The notes under the pieces are model-generated. The model was given only the letters and a program-made list of their open reading frames with translations. It had not been told where the DNA came from and did no database searches. From contig NZ_CP091430.1 of NCBI RefSeq assembly GCF_024734895.1, positions 4,544,501-4,608,500 of the forward strand: a DNA stretch of 64,000 bases, read 5' to 3'. A program made the translations under genes and the position numbers. The stretch is from Paenibacillus spongiae (GTDB lineage Bacteria; Bacillota; Bacilli; Paenibacillales; Paenibacillaceae). Shown piece by piece: positions 28,220 through 37,349 of this stretch (position 1 is its first letter; each line of letters starts with the position of its first letter).

Positions 28220-28564
28220 ATGATTATTGAGAATACAGGCCTGAACGGCTTGACTAGTGAGCTTGCCCATCTCGACGATACAGCCGAGAAACTCGGATTC
28301 GTTCGTTGGCAGTGGGAGTATTACCGCGCAACGTATGACTTGAAGCTGGAAGACCGCGCCAACCAGCAGGATTATTTCCTTCGCATTAATACCCGTGCCA
28401 TCGAAGGTAAACTGGAGTCTGCATATGCCGTGCTGCAGGTTGAAGCAATATACATAGGACGAGCCACTTTCCCGCACGGACTAGACTATGAGTCGCCTGT
28501 ACCGCAGCCGATCCTTAACGCTGCGACACAACGGCTGCAAGAATTGAAAAAACTTCTCGCCTAG
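28220..28564 (+). CDS. YugN-like family protein
   Basis: A 114-residue cytosolic protein resembling the YugN family of Bacillota, whose function is unknown. It begins MIIENTGLNGLTSELAHLDD after TTTAGGAGGACCCTTA and contains GFVRWQWEYYRATYDLK and a C-terminal helix. The frame is open upstream but the Shine-Dalgarno and loss of sensible sequence fix the start at 28220. It lies 18 bases before ftsW, so both are probably co-transcribed. Confidence 0.8.
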   Translation: MIIENTGLNGLTSELAHLDDTAEKLGFVRWQWEYYRATYDLKLEDRANQQDYFLRINTRAIEGKLESAYAVLQVEAIYIGRATFPHGLDYESPVPQPILNAATQRLQELKKLLA

Positions 28565-28582
28565 AGCGGGGAGGGTCCCCAG

Positions 28583-29764
28583 ATGAAAACAAAGACGAAC
28601 GGCCTGCGCGGCAGGCCGGATTTCTTGCTTCTCGTCCTTACGCTTCTACTCGTCGGCTTCGGCCTCGTTATGGTATTTAGCGCCAGCTCCAATACCGCCG
28701 TCGTGTCCAAGGAATTCGACTTCGATGCGCTTTACTTTACGAAGCGGCAGTTACTCTTTGCAATCGTTGGAATCGGCATGATGTTCGTAATTATGAATAT
28801 TCCTTATACGAAGTTCAAGAAGGGCTTCATCCTTTACTTCATTCCCGTTGTCATTATGCTCATACTCGTACCGTTCATCGGGGAAGAAAGAAACGGTGCA
28901 AAAAGCTGGTTCGGCATCGGGTCATTCGGCGTTCAACCGACGGAATTTGCAAAGCTGGGCCTTATTCTATATTTGGGATCGCTTATTTCCAAGAAGGGCG
29001 ATAAATTTCGGGATTTCAAAAAAGGATTGCTGCCGGTTTTCGTCATTGTTGCATTCATCTGCGGACTTATTATGCTTCAGCCTGACTTGGGATCAAGTAT
29101 TGTTATCGCCGGATGCGCGCTCATTATTATCGTAGCAGGCGGAGCAAATTTGAAGCAGCTTTTCCTTGCAGGCATTATTATGACATCTATTGTGGCTGCC
29201 TGGGCCAGCATCTCCATGATGAAAGATCCAGGAGCGTGGAATTACCGGATTGACCGGTTCACTGCTTTCATGGATCCGACAAGCGATGAGCTCGGAAGCA
29301 CGTATCACCTGTCCCGTTCACTGCAAGCGATCGGGCACGGGGGATTGACAGGAGCCGGCTTCGGTCACAGCGTACAGAAACTGAAGTATTTGCCGTATGC
29401 ATACAGCGACTTTATTTTCGCTGTCATTGCAGAAGAATTCGGCTTTATCGGAAGCATGCTCTTCCTCTTGTTCTATCTCTTCTTCTTGTGGCGAGGGCTG
29501 CTTGTCGCCCTTCGATGCAAGGATCCCTACGGGACGATCGTCGGCGTCGGTATCGTCAGCCTGTTCGCCCTCCAAACCGTCATTAACATTGGCGGTGTGA
29601 CGGGTGCGATGCCGCTTACCGGGGTTACGCTTCCGTTCATCAGTCATGGGGGGTCCTCGCTGCTTGTCTCGCTCGCTTCCATGGGCGTACTGCTAAGCAT
29701 ATCGCGCGAATACTACAAACAGGACAAGACCCCGTCCAACTACAAAAAGAAACAGCGCATCTAA
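28583..29764 (+). CDS. ftsW: FtsW/RodA/SpoVE (SEDS) peptidoglycan glycosyltransferase
   Basis: A 393-residue polytopic protein with about ten membrane helices that polymerises lipid II, working with a class B PBP. SEDS features include GVQPTEFAKL, the loop with the conserved Asp/Glu region (AYSDFIFAVIAEEFGFIG), NIGGVTGAMPLTGV and ISHGGSS. The position near ylaN favours FtsW over RodA, since B. subtilis ylaN and ftsW are adjacent; SpoVE is not excluded. A terminator overlaps the final codons. Confidence 0.9.
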   Translation: MKTKTNGLRGRPDFLLLVLTLLLVGFGLVMVFSASSNTAVVSKEFDFDALYFTKRQLLFAIVGIGMMFVIMNIPYTKFKKGFILYFIPVVIMLILVPFIGEERNGAKSWFGIGSFGVQPTEFAKLGLILYLGSLISKKGDKFRDFKKGLLPVFVIVAFICGLIMLQPDLGSSIVIAGCALIIIVAGGANLKQLFLAGIIMTSIVAAWASISMMKDPGAWNYRIDRFTAFMDPTSDELGSTYHLSRSLQAIGHGGLTGAGFGHSVQKLKYLPYAYSDFIFAVIAEEFGFIGSMLFLLFYLFFLWRGLLVALRCKDPYGTIVGVGIVSLFALQTVINIGGVTGAMPLTGVTLPFISHGGSSLLVSLASMGVLLSISREYYKQDKTPSNYKKKQRI

Positions 29765-29784
29765 GGTGCGCTGTTTCTTTATTT
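29750..29784 (+). terminator. intrinsic terminator of ftsW
   Basis: A perfect 10-bp stem AAACAGCGCA / TGCGCTGTTT with 7-base loop followed by CTTTATTT. The left arm includes the last codons of ftsW. Confidence 0.9.
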
Positions 29785-29826
29785 AATCGTTCAATGCTTC
29801 ATTAAGTATTGGATAGCAGACATGAT

Positions 29827-30204
29827 TTATTTGACGCGGTTCACGTCATCCAGTTCCTCTTCCTTGAACATTACGCCTTCTACCTTTACATTCACTTCAA
29901 CGACTTGAAGCCCTGTCATGTTCTCCACCGCTTCGCGTACATTTTGCTGCAGGAGGCGGCACACTTCTTGAATGGGAATGCCATACTTTACAATGATACG
30001 TAAATCGATTGCGGCTTCTAGCTGTCCGACTTCGACCGATATGCCCTTCTGTACATTCTTGCCGCTTAACCGCTTGGCAAGTCCTTCCGATATTCCGCCC
30101 GACATCCCTGCGATCCCTGGCGTTTCCAGCGCTGCAAGTCCCGCAATGGTGGCGACTACGTCATCTGCGATACGAATAATGCCCGTTTGAAGTTCTTCTG
30201 TCAT
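29827..30204 (-). CDS. Asp23/Gls24 family envelope stress protein
   Basis: A 125-residue protein (MTEELQTGIIRIADDVVATI) of the Asp23/YloU family; members associate with the cell envelope and respond to alkaline or envelope stress. Typical features are the VVATIAGLAALETPGI helix, the Gly-rich hinge and EVNVKVEGV. The ATG at 30204 has AAGGA 10 bases upstream; a GTG three codons earlier is less likely. Single gene, convergent with ftsW. Confidence 0.9.
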   Translation of the reverse strand: MTEELQTGIIRIADDVVATIAGLAALETPGIAGMSGGISEGLAKRLSGKNVQKGISVEVGQLEAAIDLRIIVKYGIPIQEVCRLLQQNVREAVENMTGLQVVEVNVKVEGVMFKEEELDDVNRVK

Positions 30205-30369
30205 GCCACACACTTCCTTTTCGCCTTATGTTTCCATTGTAATAGATGGCACTCAACGAATCAAGGCTCCCCCTGCTTTCCGGAGTTTAAGTTTAGATGA
30301 ACCGCTTATTTGGTTATATTGTTTAACAGAATTGCCCAATTAACCCGGAATGGATGAGGTGTCGACCGA

Positions 30370-31431
30370 ATGAATCAAAAACTTTTTTTTACTGCATTAA
30401 TCGTCCTGTTCGTTCTAAGCGGGATCGCACATTTTGCCCATTGGAGCCCGATTGCGCAATTCATATTATCCGCCCTAGCAATCTTATTCGTTGCCGGGTT
30501 TCTTGGTAAAGCGACCGAGAGCGTGGCTCACTATGCCGGCCAGCGCCTGGGAGGGTTTCTTAACGCCACGTTCGGCAATGCAGCGGAGCTGATCATTGCG
30601 ATCTTCCTTGTGAAGGAAGGTTTATTCGACATGGTCAAGGCGAGTCTGACCGGTGCCATTATCGGAAATCTGCTGCTCGTGCTTGGTCTGAGCGTGCTTC
30701 TCGGCGGATTGAAATTCAAGGAACAAAAGTTCAACATTCAGCTGGCAAGCCACAATTCATCCTTGATGATTCTTGCCGTTATCGGACTGTTCGTTCCCGC
30801 CATGTTCGTGATGAATCAACATTTCTCGCCCGAGAAGAGCGAGCTGCTCAGCTTATCTGTGGCCGGGATACTCATCGTCGCATATGCGCTCTGGCTCGTC
30901 TTTTCCATGGTGACGCATAAGAATTTACTCTCTGAGGTTGAAGAGGCAGCTGGAGAGCATGGAGAGTCCCCAGCCTGGTCCAAGGGACGTTCCATCTTGT
31001 TCCTGATCGTAGCAACCGTCATGACCGCCTTCGTCAGTGAATGGCTTGTGGGGACTCTGCATACGTTCACGAACGAGTTCGGCTTCAGTGAGCTATTTCT
31101 CGGAGCCTTCGTCATCGCAATCGTCGGTAACGCCGCAGAGCACAGCGCAGCGGTCTTGCTGGCAATGAAGAACAAGATCGGGGCAGCGGTCGAGATCGCC
31201 GTCGGCAGCAGTCTGCAGATTGCCTTGTTCGTTGCCCCTGCGCTCGTGTTCATCAGCTTGCTGTTCGGCAAACCGATGGACATCTTATTTACCCCGATCG
31301 AAATCGCGGCCATCGCCGTATCCGTCTTTATCGCAACGTCAATCTCCAAGGATGGCTCAACGAATTGGTATGAAGGCGTTTTGCTGGTTATGGTCTATGT
31401 TATTCTTGGTTTTGCGTTTTATTTCGTTTAA
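30370..31431 (+). CDS. calcium/proton antiporter (CaCA family)
   Basis: A 353-residue membrane protein with about eleven helices. The two cation-binding alpha repeats are visible as ATFGNAAELIIAIFL and AIVGNAAEHSAAVLLA, each with the essential glutamate. It exchanges cytosolic Ca2+ for H+, like B. subtilis ChaA/YfkE. GAGGTG precedes the ATG. Together with the Ca2+-type ATPase at 13047 the window encodes two routes of calcium export. Confidence 0.92.
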   Translation: MNQKLFFTALIVLFVLSGIAHFAHWSPIAQFILSALAILFVAGFLGKATESVAHYAGQRLGGFLNATFGNAAELIIAIFLVKEGLFDMVKASLTGAIIGNLLLVLGLSVLLGGLKFKEQKFNIQLASHNSSLMILAVIGLFVPAMFVMNQHFSPEKSELLSLSVAGILIVAYALWLVFSMVTHKNLLSEVEEAAGEHGESPAWSKGRSILFLIVATVMTAFVSEWLVGTLHTFTNEFGFSELFLGAFVIAIVGNAAEHSAAVLLAMKNKIGAAVEIAVGSSLQIALFVAPALVFISLLFGKPMDILFTPIEIAAIAVSVFIATSISKDGSTNWYEGVLLVMVYVILGFAFYFV

Positions 31432-31446
31432 GGTCCGATAGGCTGC

Positions 31447-31480
31447 AAGCCGCTTCCGAGGGAGCGGCTTCTTCTGATTG
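31447..31480 (+). terminator. terminator of the antiporter gene
   Basis: Stem AAGCCGCTTCC / GGGAGCGGCTT (loop within the centre) followed by CTTCTG. The T tract is weak but the location 16 bases after the stop fits. Confidence 0.6.
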
Positions 31481-31497
31481 CCTTGATTATTTCATGC

Positions 31498-31529
31498 AAA
31501 AAAAAGAAGCCTCATGCATGAGGCTTCTA
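31498..31529 (-). terminator. intrinsic terminator of ylaN
   Basis: Minus-strand stem AGAAGCCTCAT / ATGAGGCTTCT (11 bp, perfect) followed by TTTTTTTT. It abuts the ylaN stop codon. Confidence 0.9.
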
Positions 31530-31811
31530 CTTGTTGTTCAGCGCTTCGTATAGCTTTGCCAAATCGCGTTCCAGCTTGCTAATGATTTCTTTGCCCGTCG
31601 ATTCGGACACGAGGCCTGCACGGACGGCAAAGTCAACTTCTCTTGAGAAGCCGTACATCTGCGTGTCCAACACTTCTTCATAGAGCGGACATTGTCTGGT
31701 CGTCAAATGCTCCATTTGGACTTCAATCAGCTTTTCGATTTTATAGGCATCTTCCTGAAGGAGATTGAGCGCTTTTTGGTTCAAATGGATGAGAACTTCG
31801 GATGAAGACAT
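31527..31811 (-). CDS. ylaN: YlaN family protein (UPF0358)
   Basis: A 94-residue all-helical protein. Family signatures [15 protein letters not shown] and [12 protein letters not shown] are present. In B. subtilis YlaN is needed under iron limitation and has been linked to the regulator Fur; in staphylococci it has been tied to FtsZ. Its gene neighbours ftsW in B. subtilis and lies 1.8 kb from ftsW here. The stop abuts a strong terminator. Confidence 0.93.
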   Translation of the reverse strand: MSSSEVLIHLNQKALNLLQEDAYKIEKLIEVQMEHLTTRQCPLYEEVLDTQMYGFSREVDFAVRAGLVSESTGKEIISKLERDLAKLYEALNNK

Positions 31812-31887
31812 CGTACTCCCCCTTGTGCGTAATGCTCGCCGTCTTCTATACCTTTTATATTAAACAAAAAGCATCGAATACACAAGG

Positions 31888-31933
31888 ACAAAACAACAAA
31901 GCACCGCCCTGTTATAAAAACAGTGCAGTGCTT
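31888..31933 (-). terminator. terminator of the HPr-like gene
   Basis: Minus-strand long stem with arms AAGCACTGCACTGTT and AACAGGGCGGTGCTT (one wobble, one mismatch), followed by TGTTGTTTTG. It separates the HPr-like gene from ylaN. Confidence 0.8.
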
Positions 31934-31951
31934 CGAATGATTGGAGATCAA

Positions 31952-32194
31952 TTATTCAGCTACGATTCGAATGTCGAGATTGTGCTTGGCGAATACTTCC
32001 GCCATTGCGGCTTGCGCTTCATTCGCATCCGGTCCATGGACATGCAGCTCATAGGAGTGTCCGCCAACCAACGTGGTGAATAGGCCAAGAATACTTTTGA
32101 CGTCGATATATTTGTTCTCGGCTTGGAGAACGATGGACGATCTAAATTTATTGGCTGTTTGAGAAATGTCTACGATTGCCGCGTTATTGGACAT
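31952..32194 (-). CDS. HPr-like protein lacking the phosphorylatable histidine
   Basis: An 80-residue protein aligning to HPr/Crh from about HPr residue 14 onwards. Visible matches are QTANKFRSSIVLQA (HPr QTASKF region), DVKSILGL with Ser34 at the position of regulatory Ser46, and a C-terminal helix. The first beta strand and the active-site His15-Ala-Arg segment are missing, and a stop codon two codons upstream of the ATG excludes a longer protein. GGAGGG precedes the start. It cannot act as a PTS phosphocarrier; a regulatory role through Ser34, like Crh with CcpA, is conceivable but unproven. Confidence 0.8.
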   Translation of the reverse strand: MSNNAAIVDISQTANKFRSSIVLQAENKYIDVKSILGLFTTLVGGHSYELHVHGPDANEAQAAMAEVFAKHNLDIRIVAE

Positions 32195-32278
32195 AAGTTA
32201 TCCCTCCAGTATTAGTTAAAGCTGCTAGCAATGCTTTCCTCCATCATACCCCGGATTCGATTCTCGTACAAGGGAATT

Positions 32279-33394
32279 TTACTTCAAATTTTCCGGATTT
32301 AGCGCCTCAAGCTCCGGTATTACAAAACGCCCGTCCTTCCGGATCAGCCGATCGTCGAAATAGATCTCGCCTCCTCCGTATTCGGGACGCTGGATGAGGA
32401 CGAGATCCCAATGCACCGCCGACCGGTTTCCGTTATCGGTTTCCTCGTAAGCCTGGCCCGGCGTGAAATGCAAGCTTCCTGCAATTTTCTCATCGAACAA
32501 AATATCTTTCATCGGATGCAGAATGTAAGGATTAAACCCGAGACTGAACTCGCCGATATAGCGGGCGCCTTCATCCGTATCCAATATTTCGTTCAGCTTG
32601 TTCGTATCGTTGGAGGTCGCCTCGATAATTTTTCCGTCCTTGAAGGTGAAGGAAACTTGTTCGAAAGTGACGCCTGAATACAGCGAGGGCGCATTGTATG
32701 TAATCTTGCCTTGGACGCTGTTGCGGACAGGGCAGGAGAACACTTCGCCGTCCGGTATGTTGCGGTGTCCCGCACATTTTTTGGCGCCGATGCCCTTGAT
32801 GGAGAACGTAAGGTCCGTACCCGGAGATACGATGCGGACGCGATCTGTTTGCTTCATAAGCGCTTCAAGCGGATTCATCGCCAGGTCCATCTTGGCATAA
32901 TCCAGATTGCATACGTCAAAATAGAAATCCTCGAACCCTGCTGTGCTCATGTTCGCCAGCTGTGCCATAGAATCGTTCGGATAACGCAGGACGACCCATT
33001 TGGTATGCTTGACTCTGCGCTCGGAATGGATCGGATGGCGGTACAGCCGCTCGTAGAGCTGCATGTTCTCGCTTGGCACATCCGCCAATTCGTTCGCGTT
33101 CCCTCCTGCGCGTATCGCGATATACCCTTGCATCGCTTCCATCCGCTTCAGATCAAACGATGCCCACAATTCGATTTGTTCCTTGGTCGCATGCATCAGC
33201 ATCGTTCGCAGGACGGAACGGTCGCTCGTTTCCACGAATGGACGCCCGCCGCGCTTCGCCACTTCTTCAACGAGACATTTCGCAAGCTCCCTTTCGGAGC
33301 CGATCATGTCAATAAGCACATTATCTCCAGGCTGTACGTCAATCGAATACCCAGCCAAATTCGAGGCCAACGTTTGCAACCGGCGATCACGCAT
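32279..33394 (-). CDS. M29-family aminopeptidase
   Basis: A 371-residue thermophilic-type metallo-aminopeptidase (AmpS/PepS/AmpII family). Metal-site candidates are in the conserved C-terminal half: FSCPVRNSVQGK, RYIGEFSLGFNP and SAVHWDLVLIQRPEYGGG. It releases N-terminal amino acids from peptides in the cytosol. The ATG at 33394 with AAGGA 10 bases upstream is preferred over the open frame to 33457. Length is a little short of the 410 residues of AmpS. Confidence 0.88.
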   Translation of the reverse strand: MRDRRLQTLASNLAGYSIDVQPGDNVLIDMIGSERELAKCLVEEVAKRGGRPFVETSDRSVLRTMLMHATKEQIELWASFDLKRMEAMQGYIAIRAGGNANELADVPSENMQLYERLYRHPIHSERRVKHTKWVVLRYPNDSMAQLANMSTAGFEDFYFDVCNLDYAKMDLAMNPLEALMKQTDRVRIVSPGTDLTFSIKGIGAKKCAGHRNIPDGEVFSCPVRNSVQGKITYNAPSLYSGVTFEQVSFTFKDGKIIEATSNDTNKLNEILDTDEGARYIGEFSLGFNPYILHPMKDILFDEKIAGSLHFTPGQAYEETDNGNRSAVHWDLVLIQRPEYGGGEIYFDDRLIRKDGRFVIPELEALNPENLK

Positions 33395-33468
33395 AACTGC
33401 CACATCCTTCTTCTTTATTCTCAGACTAACCATAACATGTTTCGATATTAGCTGCACTTGATCCCGTA

Positions 33469-34191
33469 TTATTCGGTTATAAAGATCAACTCGGATTTAC
33501 GTTCTTCACGCTGATTCTTGCCGTCAGCCTTATATTGAAGCACGGTGTGCTCGTGAAGCTTCAATGGCAGCAGACGTTTTCGGTCGATAATAAGTTGATA
33601 GGTCGTATCTACATTCAACGTATTAAGCATCTCGGCAAGCTGTTTCCGCGATCGGCTAATCTCATCGGCCCTCTCCTGTTCGTAAGACATGCGATTGCCC
33701 GCTTTCAAAGAAAGCTTGCGGCCCGCCCCATCAGCAAGTTCATCGTCCTTGACCAGACGCTCGAATGCCTCATTTTGCTTTTTGATCCATGTGCGGCGCG
33801 ATGCCGCTTTATCCGGCACGATACGAAGAACGGCTGTCCGTTCACCGCTATTGGCAGCGACCAGCTCAGTCGTTGCTGCGGTAGCCTCAATATGCTTCAG
33901 CAGGTTGAAGGGCTGCCGAGTAATCTGAATGTCTTCGTTATCTTTGTTCGACTTCACTTGAATCCGTTTATGATCCTCCACCGACCCTTGGAACGTAATG
34001 GGCTGGGCCGCTCCCATATCCGCCCCATATATCGATGTTGTTCCCGTGAAGGTGTATCTGTCCACCGCCGCCAAACCGGCAACGGTCAGCGACAACATTT
34101 CTTGCGGCGACTTATCACGGACCGTCGACTGACAGCCTGATAGGGCCGCAACCCCTATGATCAGGAGCGCAGCCTTCCTCCAAGTTCTCAT
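33469..34191 (-). CDS. hypothetical lipoprotein
   Basis: A 240-residue predicted lipoprotein: MRTWRKAALLIIGVAALSGC is a signal peptide with lipobox ALSGC. The mature part is soluble, with charged helices around 140-190, and reads like the beta-rich LolA/LppX-type folds of surface lipoproteins (DRYTFTGTTSIYG ... HKRIQVKSN), which is only an impression. It lies 75 bases upstream of the M29 gene on the same strand. Function unknown. Confidence 0.8.
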   Translation of the reverse strand: MRTWRKAALLIIGVAALSGCQSTVRDKSPQEMLSLTVAGLAAVDRYTFTGTTSIYGADMGAAQPITFQGSVEDHKRIQVKSNKDNEDIQITRQPFNLLKHIEATAATTELVAANSGERTAVLRIVPDKAASRRTWIKKQNEAFERLVKDDELADGAGRKLSLKAGNRMSYEQERADEISRSRKQLAEMLNTLNVDTTYQLIIDRKRLLPLKLHEHTVLQYKADGKNQREERKSELIFITE

Positions 34192-34298
34192 CGGTAACCC
34201 TCCTGGTGAGATGATGTGTTTCCATTTCCGTTGTCACCGTTTATCGTTCGTTACTATGGAGCACATTATTCGGTAACATGGGATCCAGATTCCACGCA

Positions 34299-34328
34299 CA
34301 AAAAGGCGCAGGATTTGCTCCTGCGCCT
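34299..34328 (-). terminator. intrinsic terminator of the diguanylate cyclase gene
   Basis: Minus-strand perfect 10-bp stem AGGCGCAGGA / TCCTGCGCCT with a 5-base loop, followed by TTTTTG, 17 bases after the stop. Confidence 0.9.
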
Positions 34329-34344
34329 GCCTAAGGGTTATTGC

Positions 34345-36282
34345 CTATCGTCCGTTGTCCGTTCTCTCGTCAACGACGATTTGGTTACGACCGCCGTTCT
34401 TCGCTTCATAAAGCGCCATGTCCGCTCGATAGAAGAGGGACTCTACGCTAATCTTCTCGTCTTCACAAGTCCATTCCGACAAACCGCAGGATACCGTAAC
34501 TCGCGGCGAAGTCGATTCTTCAACGCGGGAACGGATTCGTTCCGCGATCTTATAAGCTTGCTTAGACCGTATTTGCGGCAGATAGACGGCCAGCTCTTCG
34601 CCGCCCCAGCGAGCGGCAATATCGCTCTCGCGTATGACGGAGCGAATGACTTCGCTCACGGCTATCAGTATTTGGTCGCCCACCTGATGGCCGTATGTAT
34701 CATTCACTTTCTTGAAATGGTCGATATCGACCAGTACTAATGAACCGTTGCGGTCCTTCCGCTGTCTCGACTGAATCTTCTCGTTCAAATAATGGCGTAC
34801 ATGCAGCCCTGTCAGATTGTCGGTAATCACCATCCGCCGAACCTCGGCATGAAGGGAAGCATTGGAAATCGCTAGCCCGATGTGAGTGGATAGAACTTGA
34901 ATCAGCTTGTAATTCTCGTAAGAAAAGAAATGGGGGCTCTGATGCGCGACCATAATGACTCCTACGAGTTCGGAATTCGCCATGATCGGCGTGGCGATAA
35001 GCGACCTGGAGCGCGTCGATTCCATCATCTGTGATTGAACAAGCCGCGAGCTCCAATAATCGGATACAATGACCGGTTCCTTGGTTTGATAGACAATTCC
35101 CGAATATCCGAAATCAATCGAGACATGATCGGCCGTCAATACGGGAAAATTGCTGGACATCACTTGAAATAGATTATCTTTGCGGTTCAGCTGAAGCACG
35201 CAGCAATAATCCGCTTTGAAAATATGCAGCAGTTCCTTTGTCGTGAACTCAAAGATTTCATCCAGACGAAGCGATTGATTGAGACGCTGGGTCAATTCAT
35301 TAATAAGCTGCAGCTCCCCGATCAGGAGATTCGATTGTTCGTATAGCTTGGCATTCTCGAAGGCTGAACCCGCGCTGCCGGCTAGCATAACATACGCTCC
35401 GATCTCCGATTCATCCCACTGCTCGCGCTTCATGGTTATGCCTAACACGCCGTACACGGCTTGCTTGCCGCTCATCGGAATGCCCAGCTGCAACGTGCCG
35501 TCTTCCAGAAACTCCAGATTAGGTTTGCTCTCAAGAAAAGCCTTCTCGTATAAATCATTGGCATTATTGCGGATAAACAGAGGTTTGATCCGCTGGTCAA
35601 CATCGACAAAGTCCTGGGATAAATATAAAGTAAACGCTGCATAAGGATAGCATTTCTCCATAATATCCAGAAGCTCGCCGACAACGGAAGAAACATCGAT
35701 CTGATCGTGCAACCGCTTCGTGGCTTTATATAATTTATCGCGCCGGCTCGCATCCTTCTCCAAAAACTGCTGCTGCTGCATCAGATCGCGAACGAACACA
35801 TGCTCAAAACGATGATAAAAAATCGATATATAATGTAGAGCCGCTGTCTTAAGCCACTCCAGGATCCATTCGTTCGAACTTACGCCGTACCAGGCTAGCG
35901 CTGCGAATGCTTGGCTCGACGACCGCTTCTTAAGCGGAACGATGATAACTTCATCGGATTGGAAACATTCCATCGTTTCGCAGGCGGTGCTCACCCATTG
36001 ACCTAACCGGTCATATTGATCATTGTCCGGCTTATGATGTCCGCCTATGGCAAGCTGCCGTCCGCTTACGTCAAACAGAATCTTCGTGCCAAGCATCGAG
36101 GATGGTACGGATTCCTCCACCCACTGGTGAAAGCTATCCTCCAGCAATGGAATGATATATGGCTCGTCTGTATCTTGGACATCCTCATGAACAAACCATA
36201 TCGCTGGCTGCTGCGTATTGCTTTGAATATCCGACGTTCTCTCTACAATTGCCGGTTCGCCGATAATCATCGATTTTCGCAT
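34345..36282 (-). CDS. GAF-domain diguanylate cyclase
   Basis: A 645-residue soluble protein: an N-terminal region without known domain, a first GAF-like region (about 200-320), a second GAF domain (about 335-470) and a C-terminal GGDEF domain (about 485-640). The active loop reads GGEEL (about 560-564) with DIDHFKKVNDTYGHQ upstream, so catalysis is expected. RESD five residues before it is an intact RxxD inhibitory site for c-di-GMP. No membrane helix is seen. The ATG at 36282 follows AAAGGTGG; the frame reaches 36327 without a good site. It makes c-di-GMP in response to a cytosolic ligand. Confidence 0.9.
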   Translation of the reverse strand: MRKSMIIGEPAIVERTSDIQSNTQQPAIWFVHEDVQDTDEPYIIPLLEDSFHQWVEESVPSSMLGTKILFDVSGRQLAIGGHHKPDNDQYDRLGQWVSTACETMECFQSDEVIIVPLKKRSSSQAFAALAWYGVSSNEWILEWLKTAALHYISIFYHRFEHVFVRDLMQQQQFLEKDASRRDKLYKATKRLHDQIDVSSVVGELLDIMEKCYPYAAFTLYLSQDFVDVDQRIKPLFIRNNANDLYEKAFLESKPNLEFLEDGTLQLGIPMSGKQAVYGVLGITMKREQWDESEIGAYVMLAGSAGSAFENAKLYEQSNLLIGELQLINELTQRLNQSLRLDEIFEFTTKELLHIFKADYCCVLQLNRKDNLFQVMSSNFPVLTADHVSIDFGYSGIVYQTKEPVIVSDYWSSRLVQSQMMESTRSRSLIATPIMANSELVGVIMVAHQSPHFFSYENYKLIQVLSTHIGLAISNASLHAEVRRMVITDNLTGLHVRHYLNEKIQSRQRKDRNGSLVLVDIDHFKKVNDTYGHQVGDQILIAVSEVIRSVIRESDIAARWGGEELAVYLPQIRSKQAYKIAERIRSRVEESTSPRVTVSCGLSEWTCEDEKISVESLFYRADMALYEAKNGGRNQIVVDERTDNGR

Positions 36283-36475
36283 GGACGCAGCACCACCTTT
36301 CCAGTCTTGCCGTATTCTCTCTATCATAACGTAACTCTACGAGTTTTGCACTATAATAGGAGCATTTTACTAGGTCTTTAGATTCAAAATGCACATAATA
36401 ATATCTGCCACTAAGCTTCGAAATGATTCTCTTGAACACAGCCCTGGTAATCTTGAATATTCTCAGTTGTTTTCC

Positions 36476-36504
36476 TTGACTTTCCCATACGGATTCATTA
36501 AAAT
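36476..36504 (+). promoter_or_regulatory. sigma-A promoter of rpsD
   Basis: TTGACT and TAAAAT separated by exactly 17 bases. Predicted transcription start near 36511. The upstream part of the 395-base gap (36283-36475) shows no gene or clear signal. Confidence 0.8.
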
Positions 36505-36510
36505 TTATAC

Positions 36511-36677
36511 TTGAATATTGGGAGCGGTTTTGTGTCACCCTCAAGAGACTGTCACTGGCAGGACTGCGGCTGAACATGCCTATCAGGGCTTCATCGGTAA
36601 GACCGATCGAACGCAGACAGCACTCGGCGAAACACCCATTTTCAAACATCCCATTTGAAGAAGGAGTTTTACGACAC
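36511..36677 (+). promoter_or_regulatory. untranslated leader of rpsD, possible S4 autoregulatory site
   Basis: About 167 transcribed, non-coding bases precede rpsD. B. subtilis S4 represses its own synthesis through the rpsD leader, so the same is inferred here. Self-complementary stretches (for example GACTGTCACTGGCAG and ATCGGTAAGACCGAT) suggest structure. Not verified by covariance. Confidence 0.45.
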
Positions 36678-37277
36678 ATGTCACGATATACAGGTCCTAA
36701 GTTTAAACTAAGCCGCCGCCTCGGCATCTCCCTTAGCGGAACGGGTAAAGAATTGAAACGCGCTTTCCCTCCAGGTCAACACGGCCCAACGCAACGCAAG
36801 AAACTGAGCGGCTATGGCATTCAATTGCAAGAAAAACAAAAGCTGCGTCACATGTACGGAATGAACGAAAAACAATTCCGCAACCTGTTTGACAAAGCTA
36901 CCAAAATGAAAGGTATCGCGGGTGAAAACTTCATGGCGCTTCTCGAGAGCCGCCTGGACAACCTCGTATACCGCCTCGGCTTCTCGAACTCCCGTGCAGG
37001 AGCTCGTCAACTCGTTTCCCACGGTCACGTGACTGTAAACGGCAAAAAAGTTGACATCGCTTCTTACCTGGTTTCGGTTGGCGATGTAATCGGCCTGCGC
37101 GAGCGCAGCCGCGGTCTCAAAACGATCAAAGAATCGTTGGAAGGCCGTAACTATCTTCCAAACTACTTGGAGTTCAACGAATCTGCAGTAGAAGGCAAAT
37201 TCATTCGCACTCCTGAGCGCGCTGAGCTTCCACAAGAAATTGACGAGAAGCAAATCGTCGAATTCTACAGCCGTTAA
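36678..37277 (+). CDS. rpsD: 30S ribosomal protein S4
   Basis: Primary 16S rRNA binding protein, 199 residues. It starts [19 protein letters not shown] after AAGGAG and has the S4 RNA-binding domain ([33 protein letters not shown]). It is the Bacillota form without the zinc-binding cysteines of the N-terminal CxxC type. Stand-alone gene with strong promoter and terminator, as in B. subtilis. Confidence 0.98.
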   Translation: MSRYTGPKFKLSRRLGISLSGTGKELKRAFPPGQHGPTQRKKLSGYGIQLQEKQKLRHMYGMNEKQFRNLFDKATKMKGIAGENFMALLESRLDNLVYRLGFSNSRAGARQLVSHGHVTVNGKKVDIASYLVSVGDVIGLRERSRGLKTIKESLEGRNYLPNYLEFNESAVEGKFIRTPERAELPQEIDEKQIVEFYSR

Positions 37278-37285
37278 TTAACCGG

Positions 37286-37332
37286 GGCTGTCCGGATCAT
37301 CTGCCTGCGGATGTTCGGACAGCCTTGTTTTA
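37286..37332 (+). terminator. intrinsic terminator of rpsD
   Basis: Perfect 9-bp stem GGCTGTCCG / CGGACAGCC with a 21-base loop followed by TTGTTTT. Confidence 0.85.
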
Positions 37333-37349
37333 TGGTAAGAAGAATGCAG

